Shown: piece by piece, positions 17,582 through 27,693 of the stretch
How the letters are laid out: each line of letters starts with the position of its first letter
How positions within the stretch are numbered: position 1 is the stretch's first letter
Origin: Thalassoglobus sp. JC818
Lineage (GTDB): Bacteria; Planctomycetota; Planctomycetia; Planctomycetales; Planctomycetaceae
Direction: 5' to 3'
NCBI RefSeq assembly: GCF_040717535.1
Contig: NZ_JBFEFI010000004.1
Span: 248,001 to 312,000 of the forward strand
Length of the DNA: 64,000 nucleotides
Position numbers and translations under genes: made by a program
The notes under the pieces: model-generated
Seen by the model: the letters and a program-made list of their open reading frames with translations, nothing else
The model's database searches: none
What the model was told of the DNA's origin: nothing

Positions 17582-20446
17582 CTATTCCGCTCCCGTCTCA
17601 GCTCCGGGAGAATCTGGCAGAATTTTGAGACGGACCGGCAGCGTCGCGTGTCCGCCAGCGTTGCCTGTTCGCAAGTGGAATAATCGAGTCTGCGGCTGCA
17701 CCCAATCATCGGCGGTGATGAAGAACTCTCTCTGACTCTGATTCTCCAGCAGCAAAAGTCCGTTCAGGCCAATGTTGTCCACGTAGAGGCCGTGCGAGAG
17801 ATTCCGACCGGAGTCTTCGTTTCCGAAGGAAATGAGTCCGTCGTATTCATTCCGTTCAGCTTGCACCTCAAGCATGATGGTTTCGCCCGGACGAATTTCG
17901 AACTCAAGAATTCCGGAATCGCTGGTCGCTACAGGTTGAGCACCTCCATCGGCAGGTCCGATCGCGAGATGGAGTTTCGGAGCTGCTTCCACGGAAACTT
18001 CGTCGAATCCATCAACCGAATGACGAACGATTTCGCCACGGATGTTCGCGGTCGCGGTGAACTCAATCCGAGACAGTTCTTCCTCAGTCAATTTCTCCGC
18101 TCCGGGATCTGCGATCAAAACAGCTTGAGCTTCGATCTGCTCTTCTTCGATCGTTACTGGAAGCGAACTGCGGAATCTTTCAGGAAGGCCAGCGACGTCG
18201 ACAGTGATTTCTCCATCAAAATTGTCGAGCCGGTCGACTTTGATTCGGAACTCCGCTGCACCTCCGGAAGGCACATTCAGCTTGCGATCGACGAGCTGCG
18301 TTTTGAAATCAGGAGTTCGAGACCGCGCGATCAACTTATAATGATAATTCTCGCCCGACATTCCCCGGACATCACGAATTCTCAACACGTACTGACCGGT
18401 TTTCGGAGCGACGAAAAAGAGTCGAGAGTCTTTGCCGAGCTGACGTCTTGCTTCGTCGTCGTTCTCATAATTGACGGTAAAAATCGGAAGCCCGTTGGGA
18501 ATGATTTCACTTCCGGGCGGATACGGTCGGACGATGTAACATGGCTCGCCGAGGGCGTGCGCAAGCGGAGTCGTGTCGAAGTATCCCCAACGATTTCCGC
18601 TCCCCGGATAAACATCGTAGCCTGAGTCCGGACCTCGCGGGTAAAGCCACAGCTTGACGACCTCGCCGTTGGCATACAGGTATTCATTGAGCGTCATCTC
18701 ATCCCAATTGAAGACACGGAAGTCATTCGACTGGTCCGCCGTTTTCCCTCGGAATGTAAAGTAGCTGTCGCGGACCGCTTGCAGCAGGACTCGCTCAACC
18801 GGTTTCCCGGACTCATCGCGAATGTCGATGATCGAATCGAGCATCGATTTCGACCGGGCAGCATCGACCTCAAAGACCCACTCTTCACCTTCTTCTGCAG
18901 AGAATCGGAAGCAGTCTTCGTCGGCTGCTCCCTCTGCATGGATCAATCCTGTAATCGTGACAGGGAGTGAAACATCCTGTGCTGACTCAACCGATTGATT
19001 CGGCTCAACTTCAGCGACAGTCGAAGATGGCTTGTCTTCGTTGACCTTTGGACGAATTTCAATCGCAACCTGCTCTTTGACGCGTGATCCTCGCTTCGAG
19101 TTTTTCTTGATCGGATAGAAGTCGAGCGTTCCATCCATGCGGCCAACGACAAATTCATCTCCGTTCGGGGAGATCGACAGAGCCATCGCCACTTCGGGTT
19201 GGTTTTCGAGGACTTGTGTTTCCGTCAGCCCAGCGGTTTCCCAAACTTTGATTGACCGATCATCAGAAACTGAGACGAGTGACTGGCCATCTGCAGTATA
19301 TTGCAGTTGAACGATCGGACCCTCGTGAGCAAATCGTGCATAGACGATCGGATTGATCCTGGCTTCTGATCGAGAAACGAACTTCCAGACGCGAATTCGA
19401 TTGTCCGCCCCGGCAGCTGCGATGTGATTTCCATCGGGAGAAAACGCAACGCAATACTGTTCTCGTAATGGCTGACCGAGAGTATCCAATCGAGCACCGT
19501 CTCGAACTCGCCAGACTTTGCAAGTTGCATCCGCACTGGCACTCGCGAGAGTCGTTCCGTCCGGGCTGAATGCGATGTCATAGACAGCCCCATTATGTCC
19601 CGACAATGTCCGAACTGGCTTTCCGGTTTTGATATCCCAGAGAATGATGTCTTTGTCGTAGCTGCAAGTGGCGAGCAGCGTTCCATCGGGCGAGACTTCG
19701 GCGTCGTAGATCAAGTCGCGATGCCCTTGGACCTCGAGCACTTTCCTCCCGAGAGGCCATTCCCACAGCGTCGCGACACCACCCAAGCCAGCGACACCCG
19801 AAGCAGTGACCAGTTTTCCGCCACCCAGACAGAAATGAACCGAACTGACTTTCCCGTTCAGATCTGACAACTGAGACACGGAATGCCAGTGTTGTTTCTT
19901 CTTTCCGGTTTCAACATCTCGCGTTCGAAGCTGTCGCTGCATCTCGACATTTCCGAATCGGGCAATCGCCAGAGCATCCCCGGTCATCGACCAATCAACC
20001 GCGGTGATCGGCTTCAATTCAGTTCGTGAAGGAACGTCAGGTGTCTTGAGCGTCATACGATCCGGTTCTTCTCCTTCCGGACCGCGTGCTCCCTCTTCGA
20101 GCCAAAGCCGAATCTTTTCAACTTCCTCAGCAGTGGGTGCAGGTTCATCTTCAGGCGGCATCTTCGGCTCATCAGCTCCGGAAATCAGCCGGAAAACGAG
20201 GCTGGATTGAGGATCGCCTGCCAGAAATGCTGGCCGATCCTCGACACCTTCACTCATGGAGCGAAACGACTCCGCAGAGAACTCGCCCTCGCGGTCTGCA
20301 TCGTTATGGCATCCTGCACAATACTTTTGAAAGATCGGCGCGATCTCCGTGGAATAGTCCACTTCAGCTATCGCCTGTTGTGGCAAAACGGCAGCAGCCA
20401 CGAAAGCGAAGAAGATGGCTAAATCAATACAACGATCACGCATCAC
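17582..20446 (-). CDS. Secreted cytochrome-domain / WD40 / pre-peptidase-domain protein
   Basis: A 954-residue exported protein. Signal peptide about 1-28. A PSCyt1-type domain follows with one heme motif C43-A-G-C-H47 and PKMPPEDEPAPT. About seven WD40 repeats occupy the middle (for example EVSPDGTLLATCSYDKDIILWD and AFSPDGTTLASASADATCKVW), forming a beta-propeller. The C-terminal part looks like pre-peptidase C-terminal (PPC) beta-sandwich domains (EDCFRFSAEEGEEWVFEVDA). Planctomycetes have many such proteins of unknown role. The DUF1549/DUF1553 domains that often follow PSCyt1 are absent. Confidence 0.88.
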   Translation of the reverse strand: MMRDRCIDLAIFFAFVAAAVLPQQAIAEVDYSTEIAPIFQKYCAGCHNDADREGEFSAESFRSMSEGVEDRPAFLAGDPQSSLVFRLISGADEPKMPPEDEPAPTAEEVEKIRLWLEEGARGPEGEEPDRMTLKTPDVPSRTELKPITAVDWSMTGDALAIARFGNVEMQRQLRTRDVETGKKKQHWHSVSQLSDLNGKVSSVHFCLGGGKLVTASGVAGLGGVATLWEWPLGRKVLEVQGHRDLIYDAEVSPDGTLLATCSYDKDIILWDIKTGKPVRTLSGHNGAVYDIAFSPDGTTLASASADATCKVWRVRDGARLDTLGQPLREQYCVAFSPDGNHIAAAGADNRIRVWKFVSRSEARINPIVYARFAHEGPIVQLQYTADGQSLVSVSDDRSIKVWETAGLTETQVLENQPEVAMALSISPNGDEFVVGRMDGTLDFYPIKKNSKRGSRVKEQVAIEIRPKVNEDKPSSTVAEVEPNQSVESAQDVSLPVTITGLIHAEGAADEDCFRFSAEEGEEWVFEVDAARSKSMLDSIIDIRDESGKPVERVLLQAVRDSYFTFRGKTADQSNDFRVFNWDEMTLNEYLYANGEVVKLWLYPRGPDSGYDVYPGSGNRWGYFDTTPLAHALGEPCYIVRPYPPGSEIIPNGLPIFTVNYENDDEARRQLGKDSRLFFVAPKTGQYVLRIRDVRGMSGENYHYKLIARSRTPDFKTQLVDRKLNVPSGGAAEFRIKVDRLDNFDGEITVDVAGLPERFRSSLPVTIEEEQIEAQAVLIADPGAEKLTEEELSRIEFTATANIRGEIVRHSVDGFDEVSVEAAPKLHLAIGPADGGAQPVATSDSGILEFEIRPGETIMLEVQAERNEYDGLISFGNEDSGRNLSHGLYVDNIGLNGLLLLENQSQREFFITADDWVQPQTRLFHLRTGNAGGHATLPVRLKILPDSPGAETGAE

Positions 20447-20570
20447 GGAGTTTTCCTCTGAGCATGTGGGAGAAATTCACATGGGCTCATTTTAGAATCC
20501 AACTCCGAGTTTCGCACCAATCAACAAGAAATAATATGAACTCGTTGAGTGCCCCGTCCTCGATGCTTGG

Positions 20571-21038
20571 TTACTCACCCTCATCAGGAGAGAAAGTACC
20601 AGTGCCCGGGAGCACTGAATTCACAAGCGGAATGCTGGGGTTGGGATCGGCAAGGATCTCAGCCAGTGTGGTCTTTCGGAAAGCTTCTTCCATGACCTCA
20701 AATGCCTGATCCATCCGAGAATGCAGCGGACACAGGTGTTCCCCGTGTGAAGGGAGTCCCAGCGGACATGTCTTGATCCGTCCGATCGGTTCGACAGCAT
20801 TGACGACATCAAGAATTGTCAGCGTCTCGGGGGGAATCGCGAGTGAAATTCCGCCACCGACTCCACGTTGAGAATTGAGAATCCCCTCGCCGCGAAGCCC
20901 CTGCATGACTTTCGAGAGATACGCCTGCGGGACTTTCGTTGCTTCAGCGATCTGCGAAGTGGTTTTTCCCTGCGGAGCGACAGACGCCAGATAGACGACC
21001 GCTCGCAAGGCATACTCAACAGTCTGCGACAGCATCAA
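20571..21038 (-). CDS. Rrf2 family transcriptional regulator
   Basis: A 155-residue Rrf2 protein. N-terminal winged helix: LSQTVEYALRAVVYLAS, then a recognition helix VPQAYLSKVMQGLRGEGIL and wing RGVGGGISLA. The effector segment has CPLGLPSHGEHLCPLH, two cysteines 14 apart plus histidines. NsrR and IscR use three cysteines for an iron-sulfur cluster; here the third is missing, so a His or Asp ligand is possible, or no cluster. Could sense nitric oxide, iron-sulfur status or redox state. It lies upstream of the WD40/cytochrome gene on the same strand, with 124 bp between. Confidence 0.9.
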   Translation of the reverse strand: MMLSQTVEYALRAVVYLASVAPQGKTTSQIAEATKVPQAYLSKVMQGLRGEGILNSQRGVGGGISLAIPPETLTILDVVNAVEPIGRIKTCPLGLPSHGEHLCPLHSRMDQAFEVMEEAFRKTTLAEILADPNPSIPLVNSVLPGTGTFSPDEGE

Positions 21039-21196
21039 CTCATCTCCGCAGCAACATCAGCAGGGAATCAGGCTACTTGACGATAGACCCAATGATCCCC
21101 TTCGACAACACGCATCGGCAAGCACAATCGACAATCTCTCGAAACCGAGACCCGGAGAATTGACAGGCGTTGATGCATTCGGAACGGAAATGCCGC

Positions 21197-21889
21197 TCAA
21201 TCGATGACACTTTGCTTCCAAGACGCTCGAAATCGTCTTTCGATCGCAGTCACATTCGGAATCGATTTCTTAGTCCAGCTCAGCATAAGTTGACGTCGTC
21301 GTTCCGGAGAAATTCCCCAACCTGGGCTAGAGCTGCGAACTTTCGCAGTCAGTTCCTGCATTGCCAGTGCTGCTGCCACCGACACGTTGTAGCTTTCAAC
21401 AAAGCCATACATCGGCAGATGAGCCCGATACGCCGCCCCTTCGATCACCTCATCCGGGAGCCCGGTCTTCTCGGTTCCGAATGCGAGCACGAGATTCTCT
21501 TCCACTGGAAGTGAAGCGACAGTTTGACTTCCGGCCGATTCCGGAACCATCGCGACCACCTGAAAGCCCTTTTGATCGAGACATTCCAGCGATCGATCCA
21601 ATGCTCCTGGTCCCGAATCGCGTTGGATCGTCAACCAACGATCGGATCCCCGTGCGATATCTCGATTTGGAGAGAACTCCTTTTCCTGCTCCACGACAAA
21701 GACATCCTGAATCCCGAACGCATCGCAGCTTCGCAACACGGCACTCGCATTGTGACTCTGATAGACATCAAACAACATCAATGCAATCGATGCGATCCGT
21801 TGATCGAGAACCTCTGCAATCCGCTGTCTGCGATGAGGAGTTAGAAACTCATTTAAAAACTCCTGAAAGGCTGCTTCGTATTCTGGCAT
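21197..21889 (-). CDS. SPOUT-class RNA 2'-O-methyltransferase (TrmH-like)
   Basis: A 230-residue SpoU/TrmH-type enzyme, likely to methylate the 2'-OH of a guanosine in tRNA (position 18 in TrmH) using S-adenosylmethionine. Family motif 1 is VYQSHNASAVLRSCDAFG, motif 2 is LVLAFGTEKTGLPDE and motif 3 is LPMYGFVESYNVSVAAA, which together form the trefoil-knot cofactor site. The C-terminal extension with basic residues resembles TrmH. It is divergent from the tRNA-His gene 70 bp away. rRNA as substrate cannot be excluded. Confidence 0.9.
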   Translation of the reverse strand: MPEYEAAFQEFLNEFLTPHRRQRIAEVLDQRIASIALMLFDVYQSHNASAVLRSCDAFGIQDVFVVEQEKEFSPNRDIARGSDRWLTIQRDSGPGALDRSLECLDQKGFQVVAMVPESAGSQTVASLPVEENLVLAFGTEKTGLPDEVIEGAAYRAHLPMYGFVESYNVSVAAALAMQELTAKVRSSSPGWGISPERRRQLMLSWTKKSIPNVTAIERRFRASWKQSVID

Positions 21890-21960
21890 CGGACTCTTGT
21901 TTCGAAACGAACTCTTGGATAACCTGCGTGTCTCCCAACCAGTTACTGGTTGACCATGTG

Positions 21961-22034
21961 GTGGGCATAGCTCAGTTGGTTAGAGCGCCTGATTGTGGTT
22001 CAGGAGGTCGCGGGTTCAAATCCCGTTGCTCACC
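21961..22034 (+). tRNA. tRNA-His (GTG anticodon)
   Basis: A full cloverleaf: acceptor GTGGGCA pairs with TGCTCAC, the D arm is AGCTCAGTTGGTTAGAGC, the anticodon stem CCTGA/TCAGG encloses a loop with GTG, and the T arm is GCGGGTTCAAATCCCGT. The base at 21960 is G and the discriminator (22034) is C, the genome-encoded G-1:C73 pair that marks histidine tRNAs. CCA is not encoded. Confidence 0.96.
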
Positions 22035-22390
22035 CTCTCTTTTCTTATGCAAGTATTCTGAACTTGCACGTTTTCTTCAGTTGTTTCGCACCCAGGCAGC
22101 GGCATTGCGAGCAGTCTGACTGACAACATCAACTCGCTCACTTGTCGACGAGGCACTTCAATGTCGGGCGCAGTGCTTCTCAGCGGCGACTCATCGCCAC
22201 ATTGGATTCACGAAACTGATGGAAGGGACCGGCACAATCTCCTTGCGAAATCCCAATCCGCCCTGCAATTCTCGGAAGCTATTGGAATGCCGAGACTTTG
22301 ACAACCTGCTCCCGCGCATTAACATGCAATTGAGAACTCCCTTGTGAGTTCTGCGGTGCCAACCTCTTCAGCTCTGTCGGATCAATTACC
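22035..22390. other. Intergenic region between tRNA-His and the STAS gene
   Basis: About 355 bp. I see no additional tRNA and no open frame with a recognisable domain. It should hold the promoter of the STAS gene. Confidence 0.4.
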
Positions 22391-22762
22391 ATGTCCATCC
22401 CGGTGACCCATCGTGACATTGACGGAGTTCAGGTGCTCGTCATTGGAATTGACGATGTCAGCATCTCCGAGGATGCACTCGAAGAAATCAGCCAGAAGCT
22501 CCTCGATTACACAGTCAGCATTCCCCCGCAAGTGGTCGTCGATATGCAGCATATCGACTTCTTCGGGTCGTCCTTCATCGAAACGCTGTTTCGCATGTGG
22601 AATCGAATCAAAGCAGTCGACGGTGGACGATTTGCACTGAGTGGGCTTCGCCCCTATTGCCTCGAGGTTCTGCAGGTCACCAACCTGACCTCCGTTTGGC
22701 CCATTTACCCCGACGTTGATACAGCAGTCGCCTCTTTCAACGACAGCCGGGCCGAGTCATAA
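22391..22762 (+). CDS. STAS-domain protein (anti-sigma factor antagonist-like)
   Basis: A 123-residue single STAS domain. The key loop is DMQHIDFFGSSFIETL, with Ser60/Ser61 in the position phosphorylated by anti-sigma kinases in the SpoIIAA/RsbV family. In the unphosphorylated state such proteins bind an anti-sigma factor and free the sigma factor. No partner kinase or phosphatase gene is near, so its switch may be encoded elsewhere. Convergent with the Rieske gene. Confidence 0.9.
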   Translation: MSIPVTHRDIDGVQVLVIGIDDVSISEDALEEISQKLLDYTVSIPPQVVVDMQHIDFFGSSFIETLFRMWNRIKAVDGGRFALSGLRPYCLEVLQVTNLTSVWPIYPDVDTAVASFNDSRAES

Positions 22763-22788
22763 ACTCTCTTGCGAACTCGTTCGCCACT

Positions 22789-23142
22789 TCAGCGGACTGG
22801 GTCACTCTCTTCTGAAGGTGCTTCCTTGATCGGAACACGAACGAGAATGTCGGCCTCTTCGACCTTCACTTCGTAGCAGTCTGTCTTGATGTCGGACTTT
22901 GGATTGTCCATCCATTTCCCATCTTCAAGGCGAAATCGCCAGGCATGCCACGGGCAACTCACCTGACCATCTTCGACGTAGCCCGCTGAAAGCGATGCAC
23001 CCATGTGAGGACAAAGATCGTTGATCGCGAGGTATTCTCCGCTCACATTGAAGATCGCGATCAGCTTTCCATTCACCGGATAGGTCCGCCCTTCCCCATC
23101 AGGAATCTCACCAGTCTTCGCGACTGCAACAAACTCGTCCAT
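22789..23142 (-). CDS. Rieske [2Fe-2S] ferredoxin-like protein
   Basis: About 117 residues from the ATG at 23142, which has a strong AGGAGAGG site; a longer frame upstream is not needed. The Rieske cluster ligands are C44-P-H46 and C63-P-W-H66 (motifs CPHMGAS and CPWHAWRF). It resembles the small NirD/ferredoxin-type Rieske proteins that carry electrons to oxygenases or nitrite reductase, but no such enzyme is adjacent. No signal peptide or membrane anchor, so cytoplasmic. Confidence 0.92.
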   Translation of the reverse strand: MDEFVAVAKTGEIPDGEGRTYPVNGKLIAIFNVSGEYLAINDLCPHMGASLSAGYVEDGQVSCPWHAWRFRLEDGKWMDNPKSDIKTDCYEVKVEEADILVRVPIKEAPSEESDPVR

Positions 23143-23255
23143 CCAACCTCTCCTTTTCGAACATTGTTCGAACGCAATCGAACTCATCAACAACTTCAGC
23201 CCATTTTCAGCGTTCCGATGCGCTCACTCAGATTTTCTTTTCAGAGTTCGCTTGA

Positions 23256-23331
23256 TTGAAAAGCCAACGATCAAATGAAAGAACGTCTGGTTTATGCTGA
23301 CAAAAACCAGACGTTCTTTTCGGCTTTTCAA
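23256..23331 (-). terminator. Nested double hairpin terminator downstream of tsf
   Basis: Outer stem: TTGAAAAGCC (23256-23265) with GGCTTTTCAA (23322-23331), 10 bp perfect. Inner stem: GAACGTCTGGTTT (23281-23293) with its complement at 23304-23316, extended by A:T pairs. On the minus strand the inner stem is followed by a T-rich stretch, so it should end tsf transcription 40 bp after the stop codon. Its symmetry could make it act in both directions. Confidence 0.8.
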
Positions 23332-23369
23332 TACCTGCTGAGCGATTGTGCCAGCCGGACTTCAGCTCA

Positions 23370-24203
23370 CTAGGAACCGATTGCAATCAGAGTGAAACCC
23401 TTGGCTTTCAAACCGTTTTCCGCCAGGATTTGACCGACAGACTTGCTGTCGTCTTTCGCGAAAGGCTGTTCGGTCAGAACACCTGCTTCGTCGCGGTAGA
23501 AGACCTTCATTCGACCATCAACGATTTTCTCGATGATGTTTTCAGGTTTTCCGGAAGCCTTGGCTTCTTCTGTCAGGCGAGCACGTTCCACTTCGACCAC
23601 GGCTGGATCGAGTTCTTCGACCAGTGTGACGACGGGCCGCATCGCTGCGATGTGCATAGCGATGTCACGCAGAACGGCAGGATCTTTTGCTTCGCCTTCT
23701 GCCTGAAACAGAACGGCGGTCTTTCCGTCGTGGTGAACGTAAACACCAACTGGTCCAGGAACGCGGGCGACCTGACCGACGACGATTTTTTCGCGGATCT
23801 TGTTGATCGTTGTTTCGTACAGTTCTTTAAGAGTTCCGCCGGCAGGGTTGTCCTGCTCGAGCAGTGCTTCTCCCGAGTCCGCACCTGGCCCGTTCATCAA
23901 CTGAGCTGCAGCTGCGTTTCCGATTTCAGCCAGTCCTTCGCTGCCAGCAACTGGTGCTGATTCGCAAAGCATGGCAACAGCGACAGCCTGTGAGCCATCT
24001 TCGCTGACGAGAGTAAAGATACGACCTTCGGCGGTTTCGTTGTCCGCCCGCTTGACCATGACCTTCTCGAATTGCTCTCGGAGGATCGCGATTGCCTTAT
24101 CTTCATCGCCTCCGGCCTCCACGAGAGCCTTTTTGCAATCCATCATTGGCAGGTCAGTTTTTTCCCGCAGTGCTTTGACTGCAGCAGCTGTGACTTCGGC
24201 CAT
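23370..24203 (-). CDS. tsf: Elongation factor Ts
   Basis: About 277 residues from [16 protein letters not shown], which has a GAGGAGG ribosome-binding site; the longer frame adds 11 codons without family similarity. EF-Ts recycles EF-Tu by exchanging GDP for GTP. The N-terminal UBA-like domain has [23 protein letters not shown], the family signature. The core motif [16 protein letters not shown] and the end [17 protein letters not shown] are present. In most bacteria tsf follows rpsB; here the 780 bp upstream hold no rpsB. Confidence 0.96.
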   Translation of the reverse strand: MAEVTAAAVKALREKTDLPMMDCKKALVEAGGDEDKAIAILREQFEKVMVKRADNETAEGRIFTLVSEDGSQAVAVAMLCESAPVAGSEGLAEIGNAAAAQLMNGPGADSGEALLEQDNPAGGTLKELYETTINKIREKIVVGQVARVPGPVGVYVHHDGKTAVLFQAEGEAKDPAVLRDIAMHIAAMRPVVTLVEELDPAVVEVERARLTEEAKASGKPENIIEKIVDGRMKVFYRDEAGVLTEQPFAKDDSKSVGQILAENGLKAKGFTLIAIGS

Positions 24204-24766
24204 CTCCGAAATCCTCCTCGATCCGTGGACATTCAATAGTTTGTGTATGCAACCCGTTCGGGTTTTCTACGAATTCAATCGATGGCCACACGCCATCGTC
24301 AATTGGTTCCTTCAGGAGCCCGTAGCTCTCCCGCAATTTGATTGATTTCCGAGTCAGTTTCTCAGGGAAACGTTCTCGATTGCTTTCGGAAAATCGCACC
24401 CATTTCGCCAAAACAATCGACCGATGACTTCGAACTCCGTCTCCCTCAATCGATCGACGCCTTTGATTCAACTCTCTACGCAGAGAAAACAAACTACGTA
24501 GCGAACGAGTGTGCGAGACTCCCAGGCATCAGCAATCAACTCCATCCTTCCGCCTCGCGAACTACAACCAACGTTGCACGATTCGTTCGAAAGAAGCTTC
24601 ACCCCGAAGACACAGAGAAACCAGAGAGAAGACGCGGAATTCCCCCGGGAATCAAATGAGGCACTCCCAGAGAAGCCGGTATTGTTGCGAAACCGGCATT
24701 GAACCACAACAGTTTGTGACTCGATTCGTCCGCAGCTCCGGCAAATGTGCTTTGAATGAATTTCCC
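24204..24766. other. Long intergenic region upstream of tsf
   Basis: More than 560 bp between the tsf start and the rpoD terminator. Open frames have no recognisable domain and rpsB is not here. A small hairpin with GCCGGT/ACCGGC arms lies near 24677-24700. It should include the tsf promoter and a long leader. Confidence 0.4.
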
Positions 24767-24771
24767 ATAAA

Positions 24772-24799
24772 AAACCCGCCGAGGCTATTCGGCGGGTTT
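24772..24799 (-). terminator. Rho-independent terminator of rpoD
   Basis: A perfect 11-bp GC-rich stem (AAACCCGCCGA at 24772-24782 and TCGGCGGGTTT at 24789-24799) with a 6-nt loop. Read on the minus strand it is followed by a run of T, about 190 bp past the rpoD stop. Confidence 0.85.
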
Positions 24800-24985
24800 A
24801 GGGTGTTCACGAACGCGATTTTCGGCCGGAGAGGAAACCTGATTCCGGGACGAATTCATTGCCCCGTTTCAGATTTCGCTCACACTTCGACAACGATCAC
24901 AAGTGAATGAGTGCCACTCCAGCGGATCGCCGGACAATGTGAAACTCGGTTCTGATCACCTCAGCCGAAGTCGCGAATCAGCCAC

Positions 24986-26704
24986 TTACACTGGAACCGA
25001 CTCTTCCGACTCAACCGCTGGCAATTCATCGCTTTCGCCGTTGTAGAGCGACTCGACGAACCCACGCAGGTGCTCGGCACGAGTTTGATGCTGCAGCTTC
25101 CGCAATGCTTTCGATTCGATCTGTCGAATTCTCTCGCGGGTCACTTTGAAGATTCGACCGGTTTCTTCGAGTGTGTAGCTGTAACCATCGCCGAGACCGT
25201 AGCGGAGCTTAATGATTTCCCGCTCACGATAGGTCAGACTTTTCAACACATGGTTGATTTTGTCCCGCAGCATCTGGTGCATTGCTGAATCGGCAGGAGT
25301 GTTTTCACTACCATCCTGAAGGAAATCACCGTAGCTGGAGTCTTCGCTTTCCCCGACTGGAGTATCGAGACTGATCGGGTGCTTCCAGGTCTTCATGATC
25401 CGTTCCGTTTCCTCAACGGAAAGACCAACAGCTTCTGCAAGCTCTTCGGTCGTCGGCTCACGACCAGTTTCCTGACGGATCTGTTCGCTCTTCGCCTTCA
25501 GAGTCGAAATACTCTGGAACATGTGGACAGGAATTCGAATTGTACGAGCGTGATCGGCGACAGCTCGTGTGATCGCCTGTCGAATCCACCATGTCGCGTA
25601 AGTCGAGAACTTATAACCGCGGCGGTATTCGTACTTTTCAACACCACGCATCAAACCGGCGTTACCTTCCTGGATCAAATCCAGGAAGCTCAAACCACGG
25701 TTACGATATTTCTTGGCGATGGAGACAACCAGTCGCAGGTTTCCACCGGAGAGCTGCTGCTTGGCGTGTGTCCAGGCATCGAAGCGATGCTTGATCTTTC
25801 CAAGCCGAGCTTTGAATTCAGCTGGCGTTTCGCGAGTCATTTCGACGAACTCAGCAAGTTCACGCTGCATCATCTCGACTTCGCTGGCCGCCGATGGACG
25901 ACGACGAAGCATCTTGATGTCGCGGACCAGTTCGTTCATGCGATCACCGATCTGCTGCATCCGCTTGTAGACCGGTTGCAGTCGATGGGTTCGCACAGAA
26001 AGCTCTTCGGCCAGTGAACACATTTTTCGGCGGCGAATCACCATTCGCTCGCGTGCTTCGGCGATTTCCTCAGCGGAAGTTCCCTCTGCTCGCATCAGCT
26101 CGAAGTCAGCTTCGTTCTCTGCCAGCAGCTGCTTCAGCGTTGGCAGATTGATCGGCATACGCCCCAGAATCTGTTCTTTCTTGGTGTTCTCAGTGTCAGA
26201 TGTTCGAAGCGTACGCTCGAACGGGAGTTCTCCCGAATGCACCTGATCAAGAATCTCAACAGCTGTGTTGAGTGCGAAATCCGATTCCATCAACGTCCGA
26301 CGGTATCGCTTTCGTGTGATTTCAATTTGCTTGGCGAGGAAGATCTCATCTTCGCGTGTCAGCAGCGGGATGTTTCCCATCTGGCTGAGATACATACGGA
26401 TCGGGTCACGGGACGACATCGGCGTTTCAGGCTCGATGAGTCCGCGAGCGACCGCCATTTCGGTCACTTCCGGTTCCGTGGTTTGCTGCTGCTCCATGCG
26501 CGTCTTTTCAGCGACCGTCCGAGGAGCATCGGGGTCGTTGATCAGTGGGAGGTCCAATTCCTCAAGCGCCTGGATGATTCGATCCATCATCACAGGATCG
26601 CCACCCTCATCCGGGAGGAATTCATCAACCGCCTGGTATGTCAAGAATCCTCGCGCTTGTGCGCGGTCCATCAACGATTTCAATCCAGAATCTAGCCGAT
26701 GCAC
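24986..26704 (-). CDS. rpoD: Primary sigma factor RpoD (sigma-70/SigA)
   Basis: A 572-residue group 1 sigma factor. Region 1.1-like N-terminus ([24 protein letters not shown]), region 1.2 ([17 protein letters not shown], about 100-116), a non-conserved region of about 185 residues, region 2 ([19 protein letters not shown] through [13 protein letters not shown], about 322-379), region 3 and region 4 with [20 protein letters not shown]. Region 2.4 ([13 protein letters not shown]) is the -10 reader of housekeeping sigma factors. Single gene with its own terminator. Confidence 0.96.
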   Translation of the reverse strand: MHRLDSGLKSLMDRAQARGFLTYQAVDEFLPDEGGDPVMMDRIIQALEELDLPLINDPDAPRTVAEKTRMEQQQTTEPEVTEMAVARGLIEPETPMSSRDPIRMYLSQMGNIPLLTREDEIFLAKQIEITRKRYRRTLMESDFALNTAVEILDQVHSGELPFERTLRTSDTENTKKEQILGRMPINLPTLKQLLAENEADFELMRAEGTSAEEIAEARERMVIRRRKMCSLAEELSVRTHRLQPVYKRMQQIGDRMNELVRDIKMLRRRPSAASEVEMMQRELAEFVEMTRETPAEFKARLGKIKHRFDAWTHAKQQLSGGNLRLVVSIAKKYRNRGLSFLDLIQEGNAGLMRGVEKYEYRRGYKFSTYATWWIRQAITRAVADHARTIRIPVHMFQSISTLKAKSEQIRQETGREPTTEELAEAVGLSVEETERIMKTWKHPISLDTPVGESEDSSYGDFLQDGSENTPADSAMHQMLRDKINHVLKSLTYREREIIKLRYGLGDGYSYTLEETGRIFKVTRERIRQIESKALRKLQHQTRAEHLRGFVESLYNGESDELPAVESEESVPV

Positions 26705-27693
26705 AGTTCACTCCAATCCAACATGCAATTTCAAAATAAACAACAGCTGCCGCTCTGATGAGTTCGCGAAATCTTCACATCACTCCAGGAACGCAAGGAC
26801 GCAGCAACAGAATTTCATCTAAGAAGAAAATGACCGAACGTTGCTTACTGACCCACCATCCAGCGAATCAGACAGAACACAAGTCAGAAAATCAGACTTT
26901 CCGGATGATTCTGGAAGCAATCGGCTTTGAGTACCTGATTGAAATCCCCCTGGACTCACCAAAATTACGGTTTCCAGCAACAGAAAACCGACTCGGTTTT
27001 CACGGGGAAGGGTCTGCATTTCCAGAACAACCTGCTATTGGTCATCAGGTGTGCCGTCACCCCACAAACCGTTTTAGTGGACAACCCTATCCAACCGGGT
27101 TGATTCCAAGCTTACCACGTTTTAACTCACACGATTCGGCGAATCTGCCAATGATTGACAATCAACCTGAACGTGGTGGAGACCCGTAGCACATAGGAGG
27201 TCTGAGTAAAAAAAGAGGAGGGCAGAACCGTTGCAATCGACAGTCCAATCGATAGGGGGTCTTCAGCATCCTTACTCGCTCCCATTTGGGGGGCCGTCGT
27301 CGAATCCTGAGGACCACAAATTTCCGTAACATCTTGTCAACAAATAAGTGTGTTCGATTCGACCAGCCACTCTCAGTTGTCAATTTTGTCCTCAACTGAG
27401 GCGCCATCGTAACACACCCTTCCCCCTCGTCCACGCAAAATTTTGGGGAACAAACGATTTCTTCAAAATTCATTAAAGTTGGTTTCCCCACCTATTCTTA
27501 TGCGTCAAATCTCGTTTGGTCAACTTGATTTCCGTCAAAACTTCGGCAGTCATTATCTCGGAAATCGGAGTCGATCTGGCAATCAATCCGGAGCGTCTGC
27601 CATCAAAATGCAACTATCGTGAATTCGCTCACCGACATGTAACAATTTCAGTAAATTCGTCAGGTCTCAGCGACAGACCGTCGCGATTGCGAC
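26705..27693. other. Unusually long intergenic region upstream of rpoD
   Basis: Nearly 1 kb with no convincing gene. The rpoD promoter and leader must lie here. A minus-strand frame near 27162-27491 is basic and has no recognisable domain. I saw no tRNA, no RNase P RNA signature and no strong terminator, but a structured RNA cannot be excluded by eye. Confidence 0.4.

Noticed and set aside
21361-22119. Plus-strand frame of 252 codons that runs through the tRNA-His gene.
   Set aside because: It is antisense to the TrmH-like gene and reads into the tRNA; no family features.
27162-27491. Minus-strand frame of 109 codons in the gap upstream of rpoD.
   Set aside because: Basic, with no recognised family and no good ribosome-binding site; not conserved as far as can be judged here.
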